DNA of 64,000 bases from CF-46 sp963760735 (GCA_963760735.1 CAVXEB010000007.1:620001-684000); one strand, 5' to 3'. Counted from the first letter of the stretch, positions 16,696 through 25,560 are shown. Translations and numbers: made by a program. The notes: generated from the sequence alone by a model not told the origin.

Positions 16696-18381
16696 TCAGG
16701 CCGCGTTCGGGTCCTCGAGCGACGAGACGCCGTGGCGGTAGAAGGGCGTCGTCTGGGGTGGGAGCGGTGCGTTGCCGGCGATCAGGTCGGCGGCCTTCTC
16801 GGCCAGCATCATCACCGCGGCATAGATGTTGCCGTTCGTGATGTACGGCATCGCGCTCGCGTCGACGACCCGCAGCCCGTCGACCCCCTGGACGCCCATC
16901 GTCAGCGGATCGACGACCGATCGATCGTCGGTGCCCATCCGTGCCGTGCACGACGGATGGAGGGCGGTCTCGGCATCGCGGGCGACCCAGGCGAGGATCT
17001 CCTCGTCCGTCGCGACCGTCGGGCCTGGTGAGATCTCGCCCGTCGAGTACGGCTCGAATGCGGGCTGAGCGAGGATCCGCCGGGCCACCCGAATCGCCTC
17101 GACCCATTCGCGCCGGTCCTGGTCGGTCGACAGGTAGTTGAACAGGATCGCGGGGTGCTCGTGCGGATCCGTCGACGTGATCCGGACGAAGCCGCGGGCA
17201 TCCGAATACATCGGGCCGACGTGGACCTGGTAGCCGTGCCTGCTCGGGGCGGGCGTGCCGTCGTAGCGGATGGCGAGCGGCAGGAAGTGGAACATCAGGT
17301 TCGGGTAGGCCACGTGCTCGTTCGACCGGACGAAGCCGCCGCCCTCGAAGTGGTTCGTGGCGCCCGGCCCGCTCCGCAGGAACAGCCACTCGGCCCCGAT
17401 GAACGGCCGCCGCCACTTGTCGATCGCGTGGGGCTGCATCGACACCGGCTGACTCGAGCCGTGCTGGACATAGACCTCGAGATGGTCCTGGAGGTGGTCG
17501 CCGACGCCCGGCAGGTCGGCGACCATCGGGATGCCGAGCCCGCCGAGCAGGCCGGCCGGGCCGACCCCCGACAGCTGCAGGAGCTGCGGCGAGTTGAACG
17601 CGCCGCCGCACAGGATCACCTCGCCCGCGGTGATCGTCTCGGTCCCGCCGCCCTGGCGCTCGATCTCGACCCCGACCGCGCGCCGGCCCTCGAACAGGAT
17701 CCGCGTCACGAACGTCCGCGTCCGGATCGACAGGTTGCGTCGTCGCTTGACCGGATGAAGGTAGGCCCGTGACGCGCTGATCCGGCGACCGCGCCGGATG
17801 TTCCGGTCGAACGGCGCGACGCCCTCCTGGCGGTAGCCGTTGACGTCGGTCGTCCGCGGGTAGCCGGCCTGTTCGGCCGCGGCGAACCAGGCCGCGAACA
17901 GCGGGCCGGTCGCGGGGCCTCGCTCCAGCCCGAGCGGCCCGCCGTGGCCGCGCCACGGGTCATCCGGAGCCGCCGCCGTGCAGTCCTCCATCCGCCGGAA
18001 GTACGGCAGGCAGTGGGCGTACGACCACGTCTCCATCCCGGGGTCCGCGGCCCAGCGCTCGAAGTCGAGCGGGTTGCCGCGCTGGAAGATCATCCCGTTG
18101 ATCGAGCTCGAGCCGCCGAGCACCTTGCCGCGGGCATGCGACACGCGCCGGCCGGCCATGAACGGCTCGGGCTCCGACTCGTATCGCCAGTCGTACCAGC
18201 GGCTGCCGATCGGGAACGTCAGCGCGGCGGGCATGTGGATGAACGGGTCGATGCGGTAGTCGGGGCGGCCGGCCTCGAGGACGAGGACTCGCGTCGACGG
18301 GTCGGCGCTCAGCCGGTTGGCCAGGACGCTGCCCGCGCTGCCTCCGCCGACGATGACGTAGTCCCACACCCGATCCGCCAT
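16696..18381 (-). CDS. betA: GMC oxidoreductase, choline dehydrogenase-like
   Basis: 561 residues. FAD-dependent oxidation of an alcohol, most likely choline to betaine aldehyde. The dinucleotide-binding VIVGGGSAGSVLANRL begins at residue 9. GGSSSINGMIFQRG near residue 90 is the GMC signature 1. The catalytic His region HPSCTARMG near residue 475 and the C-terminal NIYAAVMMLAEKAADLI match BetA. Length is normal (about 550). No betaine aldehyde dehydrogenase gene is near, so choline specificity rests on similarity and on the betaine genes elsewhere in the window. Confidence 0.85.
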   Translation of the reverse strand: MADRVWDYVIVGGGSAGSVLANRLSADPSTRVLVLEAGRPDYRIDPFIHMPAALTFPIGSRWYDWRYESEPEPFMAGRRVSHARGKVLGGSSSINGMIFQRGNPLDFERWAADPGMETWSYAHCLPYFRRMEDCTAAAPDDPWRGHGGPLGLERGPATGPLFAAWFAAAEQAGYPRTTDVNGYRQEGVAPFDRNIRRGRRISASRAYLHPVKRRRNLSIRTRTFVTRILFEGRRAVGVEIERQGGGTETITAGEVILCGGAFNSPQLLQLSGVGPAGLLGGLGIPMVADLPGVGDHLQDHLEVYVQHGSSQPVSMQPHAIDKWRRPFIGAEWLFLRSGPGATNHFEGGGFVRSNEHVAYPNLMFHFLPLAIRYDGTPAPSRHGYQVHVGPMYSDARGFVRITSTDPHEHPAILFNYLSTDQDRREWVEAIRVARRILAQPAFEPYSTGEISPGPTVATDEEILAWVARDAETALHPSCTARMGTDDRSVVDPLTMGVQGVDGLRVVDASAMPYITNGNIYAAVMMLAEKAADLIAGNAPLPPQTTPFYRHGVSSLEDPNAA

Positions 18382-18744
18382 GGCCGGGGATGCTAGCAGC
18401 GAAGCGAGCCATCACATCGCGCCGTTGAGCCCCCCCGATCGCCAAACGTCCGGGCGATTTCAAGAAGGCGTATTTGGAGGCAGTTCTGGGCCTCACGCCG
18501 GTCGGATCGACCGGTTGTCGACCGTCCGAACACGAGAAGGCGTGAAACGTGGCGCTGGCCGGCCCCGGAGCGGCTCCGCGACCGGCGTCCCGCGCGGTTT
18601 GCGGTCGTTGACGCCTTCTTGCGATACCGGGCTCAGTGGGGATCCGCGCCGAGCGGGGTGGGAGCACGGCTGTTCGGCGCTCGGGCCCGGACACGCGAAT
18701 GACCCGAGCCTCGCGGCTCGGGTCATTCGGACGGTGGAGGGCGA
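18382..18744. other. 363-base gap upstream of the GMC oxidoreductase gene
   Basis: No gene with convincing codon use. It holds a strong hairpin (18697-18728) and three copies of AAGGCGT: 18461-18478 within CAAGAAGGCGT, 18537-18543, and inverted near 18610-18620. These may be binding sites controlling the minus-strand gene that starts at 18381. Confidence 0.4.
18697..18728 (-). terminator. Perfect 14-bp hairpin after the DoxX gene
   Basis: GAATGACCCGAGCC, loop TCGC, and the exact complement GGCTCGGGTCATTC. It lies 17 bases after the DoxX stop. No T-run follows, so it is either a non-canonical terminator or an mRNA 3' end stabiliser. Confidence 0.65.
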
Positions 18745-19503
18745 TCAGCCGGGAGCACCGGCCGGGAGCGGCACGGTTTGGATCTGCGCGCGCCACGGGG
18801 TCCCGAGGAACGGGAGCAGGTAGCGGTCGAGGCCGTAGTAGCCGGCGACCTTCCAGCCGAGGATGAGCCCGATGGCCATCGCGAACATGATCGGGTTCGT
18901 CGACGCGGATCCGGCCAGGAGGAACGACATGTTCATCGTCGCTCCGAAGAACGCCGCGATGCCGACGAGCGCTCCGACGATCAGCGCGATCCCGATCGCC
19001 ATCTCGCCGAAGGTGACGACCCAGGCGAACCACGTCTCGTGGTGGCCCGTGAGCAGGACGTTGAGGAAGTCGCGGTACCACTCGAAGCTGATCGCCGGAC
19101 GGGCCGGAGCCTCCGGGATCTTCACGGCGGCCTGCCAGTAGCCGGCGAGGGCGGAACCGCCGTCGAGCCACCCGGTGCCCGTGATCTTGTGCCAGCTCGC
19201 CTCGATCCAGGAGAACCCGAGGAAGAGGCGGATCGGCAGCCAGAAGAGGCCAGCCTGGGTGTTCGAGAAGAGATAGCGCGTGAACGCGGGCCCTTCGACC
19301 TGGACCTCCGTCGCGCCGGCGTTCTTCCGCTCGCCGAACATCAGGACGACGACGGCGATGAAGAGGACCCAGAACGACACGGTGGCTGCGGCCTGGACCG
19401 CCGGACCGATGTCCGCCGGCGTGAACCACGGGTTCACCATCCAGAACAGGACGGCCGCGGCCACGAGGCCGAGCACCGTCACCAGTCGTCGATTGCCGGA
19501 CAT
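18745..19503 (-). CDS. DoxX-like integral membrane protein
   Basis: 252 residues with about six hydrophobic segments. LPIRLFLGFSWIEASWHKI near residue 90 is the DoxX-type first helix, and FGEMAIGIALIVGALVGIAAFFG follows. DoxX relatives serve as quinone-linked or redox-stress membrane subunits. The partner here is unclear, perhaps the multicopper oxidase upstream. ATG 19503 is preceded by GGAGGG-like sequence. A 160-base gap separates it from the oxidase gene. Confidence 0.8.
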   Translation of the reverse strand: MSGNRRLVTVLGLVAAAVLFWMVNPWFTPADIGPAVQAAATVSFWVLFIAVVVLMFGERKNAGATEVQVEGPAFTRYLFSNTQAGLFWLPIRLFLGFSWIEASWHKITGTGWLDGGSALAGYWQAAVKIPEAPARPAISFEWYRDFLNVLLTGHHETWFAWVVTFGEMAIGIALIVGALVGIAAFFGATMNMSFLLAGSASTNPIMFAMAIGLILGWKVAGYYGLDRYLLPFLGTPWRAQIQTVPLPAGAPG

Positions 19504-19663
19504 CTCTACTGCCCTCCATCTGCGTTGTTCGACCGAGCCCGGGGCCGGGCCACCTGCGGTGATCTTCGGATCGGGGTCGCACGGGATGCAGGTGTCGAAC
19601 GGCCCGTGGGCCCATGCCGTCCGGCTCGTTTGCGACGGGACGATGACATCGGTCGAAGCCGAG

Positions 19664-20992
19664 TCAGGACGTCGCGGTCGGCACCCGGCAGGCGAACGCG
19701 GTCGAGCCGCCGGCAGCTGCCGCCGATCGGATCGGGTCGACGGAGACCGAGGCCGGTCGGCCCAGTGCGCTGGCGGGGAACCCCCCAGAGGCTGTCGCCG
19801 GCTCCTGGATCACGAGCGCGGTCACCATGCCGAACATCCCGTCATGGCCCTCGGCGTGGGGCAGGATGTGGCAGTGGAAGGCCCACGCGCCCGGGTCTTC
19901 GCATTCGATGATCACGTCCCAGCGCTCGCCCGGGTTCACGCCGAGCGTGTCGCACAGGAATGGCTGGGCGAGGGGATAGCCATCACGCGCGACGACCTTC
20001 ATCGGCATCCCGTGGAGATGCCACGGGTGCATCATCGAGCCCTCGTTCATGAACCGGATCGCGATCGTGTCGCCGACGGTCGCGACGATCGGTGACGTCG
20101 CCGGGAAGCCGCGGCCGTTGATCGTGAACCCGCCGATCGAGTCGTTGCTGATCCAGATGATGTCCTGCGAGACGCCGAACCGACGGACGTAGCGATCGGC
20201 CGAGTCCTTCGGCTGGACGATGAACGCCCCGAGCAGGCCGCGCCCGACCTGATCCGTCGCGTTGTGGTGCGAGTGGTACATGTGCGAGCCCGGAGTCCGG
20301 ACGGTGAACTCATAGGCGAACGAATCGCCGGGCTGGATCGGGTCCTGGGTGATGTGTGGAACGCCGTCCATGTTGTTCGGGATCCGCTGGCCATGGAAAT
20401 GCACGCCGGTCGTCTCCGACATGTTGTTCTTGAAGATCGCCCGGATCCGGTCGCCCTCGACGACCTCGATCCGCGGGCCCGGCCAGGTGCCGTTGAAGCC
20501 GAGCGCGGCGACGGGGTCCTTCACGGCATCGATCTGGTGCTGGATCTCGTCGATCGTCATCTCGTAGACCTTGACGCCGTTCTCGACCCGGGTCGGCGCC
20601 AGGGGCTGGTTGCCTGCGCCATCGAGCTTCGCTCCTTCGCCGTCCAGGAACCGCTGGACGACCGCGAGCGCGGCGGCGTCGTGATCGACGGGGGCTCCGG
20701 ACGGCGCGGCCGAAGCGGCCGGCGACCCGATGGCGCCCGACGCGGCGGGGTCATGGCTCGCGTGATCGGACGAGGTGGACGTCGGAGCGGTCGACGGTGC
20801 CGCCGGCGGCTCGGAGGATGGTGGGCGGATGCTCCACCCGGGCGCGGCGGCCGCGGGGGCGCAGGCGGCGACCGCGGCGGCGATCAGGCCTCCGCCCGTC
20901 AGCGCCCCTGCCCGGAGAATGACCCGTCGCGAGAGGATGGCGCCGGACGGGTCGACGCGCGGGGTGGCCGGTTCCGGCCCGTGATCGCTCAT
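19664..20992 (-). CDS. Exported two-domain multicopper oxidase
   Basis: 442 residues. An N-terminal SRRVILRAGALTGGG then AAAVAAC segment looks like a Tat/lipoprotein-type signal, so the protein acts outside the membrane. A Pro/Ser/Thr-rich linker follows. Copper ligands are HFHGQ, MYHSHHN, HPWHLHGM and FHCHILPHAEGHDGM, covering the type 1 and trinuclear sites of laccase-like enzymes. About 440 residues is short for a three-domain laccase and fits two-domain or nitrite-reductase-like types. Substrate unknown; metal or phenol oxidation is possible. Confidence 0.9.
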   Translation of the reverse strand: MSDHGPEPATPRVDPSGAILSRRVILRAGALTGGGLIAAAVAACAPAAAAPGWSIRPPSSEPPAAPSTAPTSTSSDHASHDPAASGAIGSPAASAAPSGAPVDHDAAALAVVQRFLDGEGAKLDGAGNQPLAPTRVENGVKVYEMTIDEIQHQIDAVKDPVAALGFNGTWPGPRIEVVEGDRIRAIFKNNMSETTGVHFHGQRIPNNMDGVPHITQDPIQPGDSFAYEFTVRTPGSHMYHSHHNATDQVGRGLLGAFIVQPKDSADRYVRRFGVSQDIIWISNDSIGGFTINGRGFPATSPIVATVGDTIAIRFMNEGSMMHPWHLHGMPMKVVARDGYPLAQPFLCDTLGVNPGERWDVIIECEDPGAWAFHCHILPHAEGHDGMFGMVTALVIQEPATASGGFPASALGRPASVSVDPIRSAAAAGGSTAFACRVPTATS

Positions 20993-21021
20993 GCGCGGAA
21001 CGATCGCCGAGGGCTGGGTCG

Positions 21022-22011
21022 TCAGGCCCGTGCCGGATGGCCCGACGGACTGGGCCGGACGTCATCGACGGGAGCAGTCGCGGACGCCGCCGGGTCCCGC
21101 TCCGGCGTTGGCTCCCCTCCCACGACGACCGGATGGACGATCAGCACGGAGGTCGATGCGTGACGAAGGACGTGTCGGGCAACGCTGCCGGCCACCAGAC
21201 GGGCCACGCCGGTCCGTCCGCGCGAGCCGATCACGATCGTATCGGCGTCGAGCTCCTCGGCGGCTCGAACGATCTCGTCCGCGGCGTCCCCGATGCGGTG
21301 ATGGGCGTTCGCCGTGAGGCCGGCCTCGCGCAGTGCCCGAGCGGAGGTTTCGGCCGCGGACTGCTCCGCGGCGCGCGCCTCCACGTTCGTCTGGAGCAGT
21401 TGATCGAAGCTGTCCGTGCCATAGGGGCTGACGCCGAGCCACCACGGATAGGCGGTCGGCGCCACGTCGACAACCCATGCCGTCAACCCCTGGAAGGTAT
21501 CGCCGGTCATCAGGATGTCGACGCCTGCCTGCGACGCGGGTGAGCCATCCACGGCGACCATGACCCGCCGCAGGCGAGGCTTCCGAGCGACGAGCACCGG
21601 GATCGGCGATCGGTCGACGACCTCCTCCGACACCGATCCGAGGAGGATCGACGACAGGGTGGCGTGGCCTCGATGCCCGACCACGATCAAGTCGGCGTTC
21701 CAGCGAACAGCCTCCGTGACGACCTCTTCGGACGGGCGGCCCTCGAGGACTGCGGTGGTGGGAACGAGGTCGGGTGGCGTCTCGTCGAGCTCCCGACGAA
21801 GGCAGCTCTGGAGATGCGTTCGGGCTGCCCGCTCCACCGGCTCCGGATCGACCATGGGTCCTGGCGCGAAGAACCCGCCCAGGAGATCGCTCACAGGCGG
21901 CAACACGGCGACGATCCGGACCTCACCGTGGGAGAGCGTGGCGACGTCCCGGGCCAGCTCGCAGCCGATTGCCGCGGAGTCCGAACCATCGGTGGCAGCA
22001 AGAACCTTCAT
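21022..22011 (-). CDS. Tandem universal stress protein
   Basis: 329 residues with two UspA domains. The first has VLAATDGSDSA at the start and GHRGHATLSSILLGSVS as the G2xG9xGS ATP-binding loop. The second starts VMVAVDGSPASQAG and has GSRGRTGVARLVAGSVA. Both loops look intact, so both domains could bind ATP. A 40-residue Pro/Ala-rich tail follows. It sits 16 bases after the hemerythrin gene stop in the same operon. Confidence 0.93.
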   Translation of the reverse strand: MKVLAATDGSDSAAIGCELARDVATLSHGEVRIVAVLPPVSDLLGGFFAPGPMVDPEPVERAARTHLQSCLRRELDETPPDLVPTTAVLEGRPSEEVVTEAVRWNADLIVVGHRGHATLSSILLGSVSEEVVDRSPIPVLVARKPRLRRVMVAVDGSPASQAGVDILMTGDTFQGLTAWVVDVAPTAYPWWLGVSPYGTDSFDQLLQTNVEARAAEQSAAETSARALREAGLTANAHHRIGDAADEIVRAAEELDADTIVIGSRGRTGVARLVAGSVARHVLRHASTSVLIVHPVVVGGEPTPERDPAASATAPVDDVRPSPSGHPARA

Positions 22012-22027
22012 GTCGGAATTCCCGGGC

Positions 22028-22525
22028 TCAGCCGGCGGTGCCTGCCGCCTCGGCGATCGGCCGGCTGCCGTGATGGGTCATCGTCTCGAGGACCGGGATG
22101 AGGAACCGCTCCTCGCGCTCGATGTGGGCCCGAAGGAGCGCCTCGAGGCCGAACAGGTGGCAACGGAGGCTGCCGTGCCGATCGATCTGGTCTCGCGTCG
22201 AGAGGGCCTGTTGATCGGACCGGACGACCGCGATCATCTCCCGGATCTGTTGGTGGTCGAACCGCGCGGCTCGCGTTGCCCACGGCGTTCCCGCCCGGGC
22301 GTCCAGCTCCGGGTACAGCCAGCCCTCTTCCCAACCAATGTGGGGTTCGAGGACGTTCTCGACCCAACGAAGCACTTCAAGGACCTCCGCCGACAGGTCC
22401 CGGGTCGCGAGCTGGCCGATGTCCCAGGCGACGTCGTGGATCCGGTTGATCCCACGGACGAGATCCAGGTGTTCATGCTCGGCGAAGGCCCGGATCGGCC
22501 CGCCTGCGGTGGCTTCCGACAACAT
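22028..22525 (-). CDS. Hemerythrin HHE domain protein
   Basis: 165 residues. A cation-binding four-helix protein with metal-ligand candidates in FAEHEHLDLVRGINRIH, EPHIGWEEGWLYPELD, RFDHQQIREM and LRAHIEREERFLIPVLE. Such proteins bind O2, NO or non-haem iron. ATG 22525 has GGGAGCG upstream; the longer frame upstream lacks a ribosome site. A paralogue lies at 41039-41521. Confidence 0.88.
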   Translation of the reverse strand: MLSEATAGGPIRAFAEHEHLDLVRGINRIHDVAWDIGQLATRDLSAEVLEVLRWVENVLEPHIGWEEGWLYPELDARAGTPWATRAARFDHQQIREMIAVVRSDQQALSTRDQIDRHGSLRCHLFGLEALLRAHIEREERFLIPVLETMTHHGSRPIAEAAGTAG

Positions 22526-22635
22526 CGTGCGCTCCCTACGCGACCGCTTCCTGCGTCTCGCGCGGTCTCCACGCATCACGATGCCGGGCCGCCTCGACGT
22601 GCGACAGAGCCGTCGGTCATGAGCATCGGGTCGGA

Positions 22636-23700
22636 ATGGCCCGGCCGGATCCCGCGAAGCTCCGGATCCCGCGATCACCCCGGGTGCAGTACGTTCCAGC
22701 GGTGCATGCCCTCCGGCTTCGACGCGCGGCGCCCGCGGCCGAGAACCCGCTCGAGCTCGTCGAGCTCCCGGGGCCCGTGCCGGCCCCGGACGAGATCGCC
22801 ATCCGTGTCGCCGCATGCGCGGTCTGCCGGACGGATCTGCAGCTCGCGGAAGGCGACCTGGCACCGCGTCGCCTGCCGATCGTGCCGGGTCATCAGGCGG
22901 TCGGTCGCGTGGCCCGCGTCGGACACCGCGTCACCGACTGGACGGTCGGTGACCGGGCCGGCGTCGCCTGGCTGGCATCCGCCTGCGGTGTCTGCCGCTT
23001 CTGCACCTCAGGCCGCGAGAACCTCTGCCCCGACGCCCGGTTCACGGGCTGGGATCGTGACGGCGGCTACGCGACCGAGGTCGCCGTCCGTGCCGACTTC
23101 GCCGTCCGCCTGCCCCATGGCTTCGACGACCTGGCGGCAGCGCCGTTGCTCTGCGGCGGGATCATCGGCTACCGGTCGCTGAAGGTCTCGGGCCTGCAGC
23201 CGGGCGGTCGACTTGGGCTGTTCGGGTTCGGGGCCTCCGCCCTCCTGACCCTGCAGGTCGCGCGCCACTGGGGCGCCGAGGTCCACGTCCGGACCAGATC
23301 GACCCGGGAGCACCGGCGGGCCCTGGAGTTCGGCGCGACGAGCGCGGCCGGCTACGACGAGCCGGTGCCGCCGCTCGACGCGGCGATCACGTTCGCCCCG
23401 TCCGGCGACGTCGTCGTCGCTGCGCTCCGGAGCGTCGACCGCGGAGGCATCGTCGCCGTGAATGCGATCCACCTCGACCGGATGCCCGAGTTTGGGTACG
23501 ACCTGCTCTGGCTCGAGCGCGGGATCCGGAGCGTCGCGAACTTCACCCGGGAGGACGCGCGGGAGTTCCTGGAGCTGGCCTCGACGATCCCGATCCGGAC
23601 CGAGATCCAGGCGTTTCCTCTCGAGGACGGCAATCTCGCCCTGCAGCGGCTCGCAGCGGGCGAGCTCGAGGGAACCGCGGTCCTGACGACGTCGCCGTAA
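22636..23700 (+). CDS. Zinc-dependent alcohol dehydrogenase family protein
   Basis: 354 residues from ATG 22636; the conserved part begins at VHALRLRRAAP (GTG 22702), which is an equally likely start. The catalytic zinc Cys is in AVCRTD. The usual GHE motif reads GHQAVG, a Glu-to-Gln change. The structural zinc Cys set CGVCRFCTSGRENLC is intact. The nucleotide-binding GLFGFGASALLTLQVA follows. Medium-chain dehydrogenase acting on an unknown alcohol or aldehyde; divergent from the hemerythrin-USP operon. Confidence 0.88.
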   Translation: MARPDPAKLRIPRSPRVQYVPAVHALRLRRAAPAAENPLELVELPGPVPAPDEIAIRVAACAVCRTDLQLAEGDLAPRRLPIVPGHQAVGRVARVGHRVTDWTVGDRAGVAWLASACGVCRFCTSGRENLCPDARFTGWDRDGGYATEVAVRADFAVRLPHGFDDLAAAPLLCGGIIGYRSLKVSGLQPGGRLGLFGFGASALLTLQVARHWGAEVHVRTRSTREHRRALEFGATSAAGYDEPVPPLDAAITFAPSGDVVVAALRSVDRGGIVAVNAIHLDRMPEFGYDLLWLERGIRSVANFTREDAREFLELASTIPIRTEIQAFPLEDGNLALQRLAAGELEGTAVLTTSP

Positions 23701-23800
23701 CCCACGAACACGTCCTCGGAGTTCCGTAGCCGGTTCGCGGTGTATCGCCCGATGCCGCGATCTGGTCGCGCCATGCCTGCTCGCATCGCGACGAGAACGT

Positions 23801-24256
23801 CTACTGCTGTCCTTCGGCGTCTCCTGGCCCGCGGAGGGCGACGAGAAGGATGAGCGCGCCGAGGCCGATCAGGGCGACGGGCCAGAACGCATCCCAGGAC
23901 ACCCGCAGCCAGACCGTGGCGATCCCGGCCACGCCGGCGACGATCAACAGCGCGCCGACGAGCACTCCGAGCCGACCGGACCCGGCTGTCTGCGCACCCT
24001 CCGGCGCCTCGGCGCCGTCCTCGGGGACGACGATGGCCGCGAGCAGATAGACGAACAGCATCGGAAAGATGCCCGTGAACACCGTGAGGAGGACCGTCAG
24101 CAGCCGGACGGCGCGCGGATCGGAGTGGTAGTACTCGGCGATCCCGCCGCACACCCCGGCGAAGACCCGATTCGAGTTCGACCGGTACAGCCGCTTGACG
24201 GTCGCCGTGCCAGGACGATCCCCATTGACCGTGGTTGTGGTTGGCTGAGCAGTCAT
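23801..24256 (-). CDS. PspC-domain membrane protein
   Basis: 151 residues. RLYRSNSNRVFAGVCGGIAE is the PspC signature, followed by the hydrophobic LLTVLLTVFTGIFPMLFVYL. Two more transmembrane segments (GVLVGALLIVAGVAGIATV and FWPVALIGLGALILLVAL) fill the C-terminal half. PspC proteins sense or respond to envelope stress. ATG 24256 is preceded by AAGGAG. Confidence 0.9.
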   Translation of the reverse strand: MTAQPTTTTVNGDRPGTATVKRLYRSNSNRVFAGVCGGIAEYYHSDPRAVRLLTVLLTVFTGIFPMLFVYLLAAIVVPEDGAEAPEGAQTAGSGRLGVLVGALLIVAGVAGIATVWLRVSWDAFWPVALIGLGALILLVALRGPGDAEGQQ

Positions 24257-24442
24257 GGCCGCACTCCTTGGCCTTCGTCGGTCGGCGACCTGCGAGCGGG
24301 TCCGCGGAATCCCGACGAGGCTCCGGGGCAGGTCGCTCGACTGAATCCTCCCGCGGATGGTGGCTTGCGACCACGGCCGACAGGACCGTTCGCGCAGGCC
24401 ATCGCGCCCGTTCAGGAGTCGACGAAGGCGGATCGGGACAGA

Positions 24443-24703
24443 CTAGAAGCGACCTTTCGGCACGGTGTGCCAGTAGGTCTTGTTGAAGACGATCTTGCCC
24501 AGATGCCAGAGTCGACCGGGCTTCGGTGGCTTCGGCGGATCGCCGCCGACCGCGACGTACATGAAGCCCGGCTGGTAGACATGGCGGCCGGTCTGGTCGA
24601 CGACGGTCACCTGCAGGTCCGGCTGGCTGGACCGGCGACGGGCGAGGAGGTTGGCGACGATGGTGCCGCCCACCCCGCCTCCGAGGATCAGGACTCTGTT
24701 CAT
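24443..24703 (-). pseudogene. Internally deleted sulfide:quinone reductase-like flavoprotein
   Basis: 86 codons. The N-terminus is a normal FAD-binding start (VLILGGGVGGTIVANLLAR, then VTVVDQTGRHVYQPGFMYVA). After about residue 55 it jumps to a Pro-rich PPKPPKPGRLWHLG and VFNKTYWHTVPKGRF, which looks like the C-terminal end of the same family. Intact relatives have about 400 residues, so roughly 300 central residues are missing without a frame change. Non-functional as an oxidoreductase. It sits after two TusA genes, a usual neighbour of such enzymes. Confidence 0.65.
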
Positions 24704-24714
24704 CCAGTGTCTTC

Positions 24715-24960
24715 CTAGCGGAGCTTCTCGACCACGATCTCGTCGTAGCCTTCGAGCTCCGTGATGCCGATCAGTCGATGGCCGGCCTTGTCGATCCACT
24801 TCGGGATGTCCGTCCGCGATCCCCGATCCGAGGATCGAACCGCGATGACGTCGCCGACGGCACTTTCACGGATCGCGCGGATCAGCTCCATGAGCGGACC
24901 GGGGCAGAAGCTGCCTCGGGCATCGACCAGGCGCGGGGTCATGGTGGCTTGCGCAGTCAT
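24715..24960 (-). CDS. TusA-family sulfur carrier
   Basis: 81 residues. VDARGSFCPGPLMELIRAIR holds the CPxP motif whose Cys carries persulfide sulfur. GDVIAVRSSDRGSRTDIPKW completes the small alpha/beta fold. GGAGG lies six bases before ATG 24960. It neighbours a second TusA and damaged DsrE and sulfide:quinone reductase-like genes, a typical sulfur-transfer set. Confidence 0.88.
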   Translation of the reverse strand: MTAQATMTPRLVDARGSFCPGPLMELIRAIRESAVGDVIAVRSSDRGSRTDIPKWIDKAGHRLIGITELEGYDEIVVEKLR

Positions 24961-24970
24961 CGCATGCCTC

Positions 24971-25216
24971 CTAGATGAAGAGCGAGGCGTTGGCCTCGGT
25001 CATGATCGAGATCGCCGTCGCGGCTCCGGCAGGCTCGCCCATCCCGGGGATCAGGCTTCGGGTGATGCCCAGCGAGCCGACCCGGTCGAGCTCACCCGAC
25101 CAGCTGACGATCACCAGCTCCTTCGTGGCGACGGCGGCCCCCTCCTCCTGGGCGGTGGCTTCGAACGGGATCGGCGGAGCGACCTCGGTCGCGCGGTCGA
25201 GCACTGCGGTTGTCAT
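24971..25216 (-). pseudogene. Internally shortened DsrE-like protein gene
   Basis: 81 codons. An N-terminal lead, then KELVIVSWSGELDRV, which resembles the first strand of DsrE-family sulfur relay proteins. It is followed directly by an unrelated-looking stretch and the terminal SIMTEANASLFI. DsrE proteins usually have 120-170 residues, so a central block seems deleted in frame. It begins 7 bases after the upstream TusA stop. It could instead be a genuine small protein. Confidence 0.5.
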
Positions 25217-25223
25217 GGCGTTC

Positions 25224-25460
25224 TCACTTGTGGCGGATGACGAAGCGGTAGGTCACTCCGTCGGAGGTTGATTCGAGAAGCTCGTTGCCGGTCGTCCTGG
25301 CCCAGGCGGCGAAGTCACGAACGGCGCCGGCATCGGTCGCGAAGACCTCCACGATGTCGCCGGAGTTGACCGAGCGGAGGGCCTGGGCGGTCTTGACGAT
25401 CGGCATGGGGCAGGTCAGGCCTCGTGCATCGATCAACATCGCGATCTCGTAGACGGGCAT
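25224..25460 (-). CDS. TusA-family sulfur carrier (second copy)
   Basis: 78 residues. MLIDARGLTCPMPIVKTAQAL carries the CPxP persulfide Cys; GDIVEVFATDAGAVRDFAAW follows. GGGAGG is six bases before ATG 25460. Probably cotranscribed with the genes to its left. Confidence 0.9.
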   Translation of the reverse strand: MPVYEIAMLIDARGLTCPMPIVKTAQALRSVNSGDIVEVFATDAGAVRDFAAWARTTGNELLESTSDGVTYRFVIRHK

Positions 25461-25474
25461 GGCGGACCTCCCTG

Positions 25475-25532
25475 CTAGATGAAGACGATCTGGCCGGAGC
25501 CGGCGGCGTCGAGGAATGCGGAGACACCAGGC
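25475..25532 (-). pseudogene. C-terminal fragment of a DsrE-like gene
   Basis: The last codons read GVSAFLDAAGSGQIVFI then TAG at 25477-25475, like the end of DsrE-family proteins. The body of the gene is not directly upstream. A matching internal part lies about 430 bases away at 25959-26212, same strand. Confidence 0.5.
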
Positions 25533-25560
25533 TCAGGGGCTCGGTCTCAGGGGCTCGGTC
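25533..25560. repeat. Tandem duplication of a 14-base unit
   Basis: TCAGGGGCTCGGTC occurs twice in a row (25533-25546 and 25547-25560), exactly at the end of the DsrE C-terminal fragment. Fourteen is not a multiple of three, so it shifts any reading frame across it. Confidence 0.85.
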
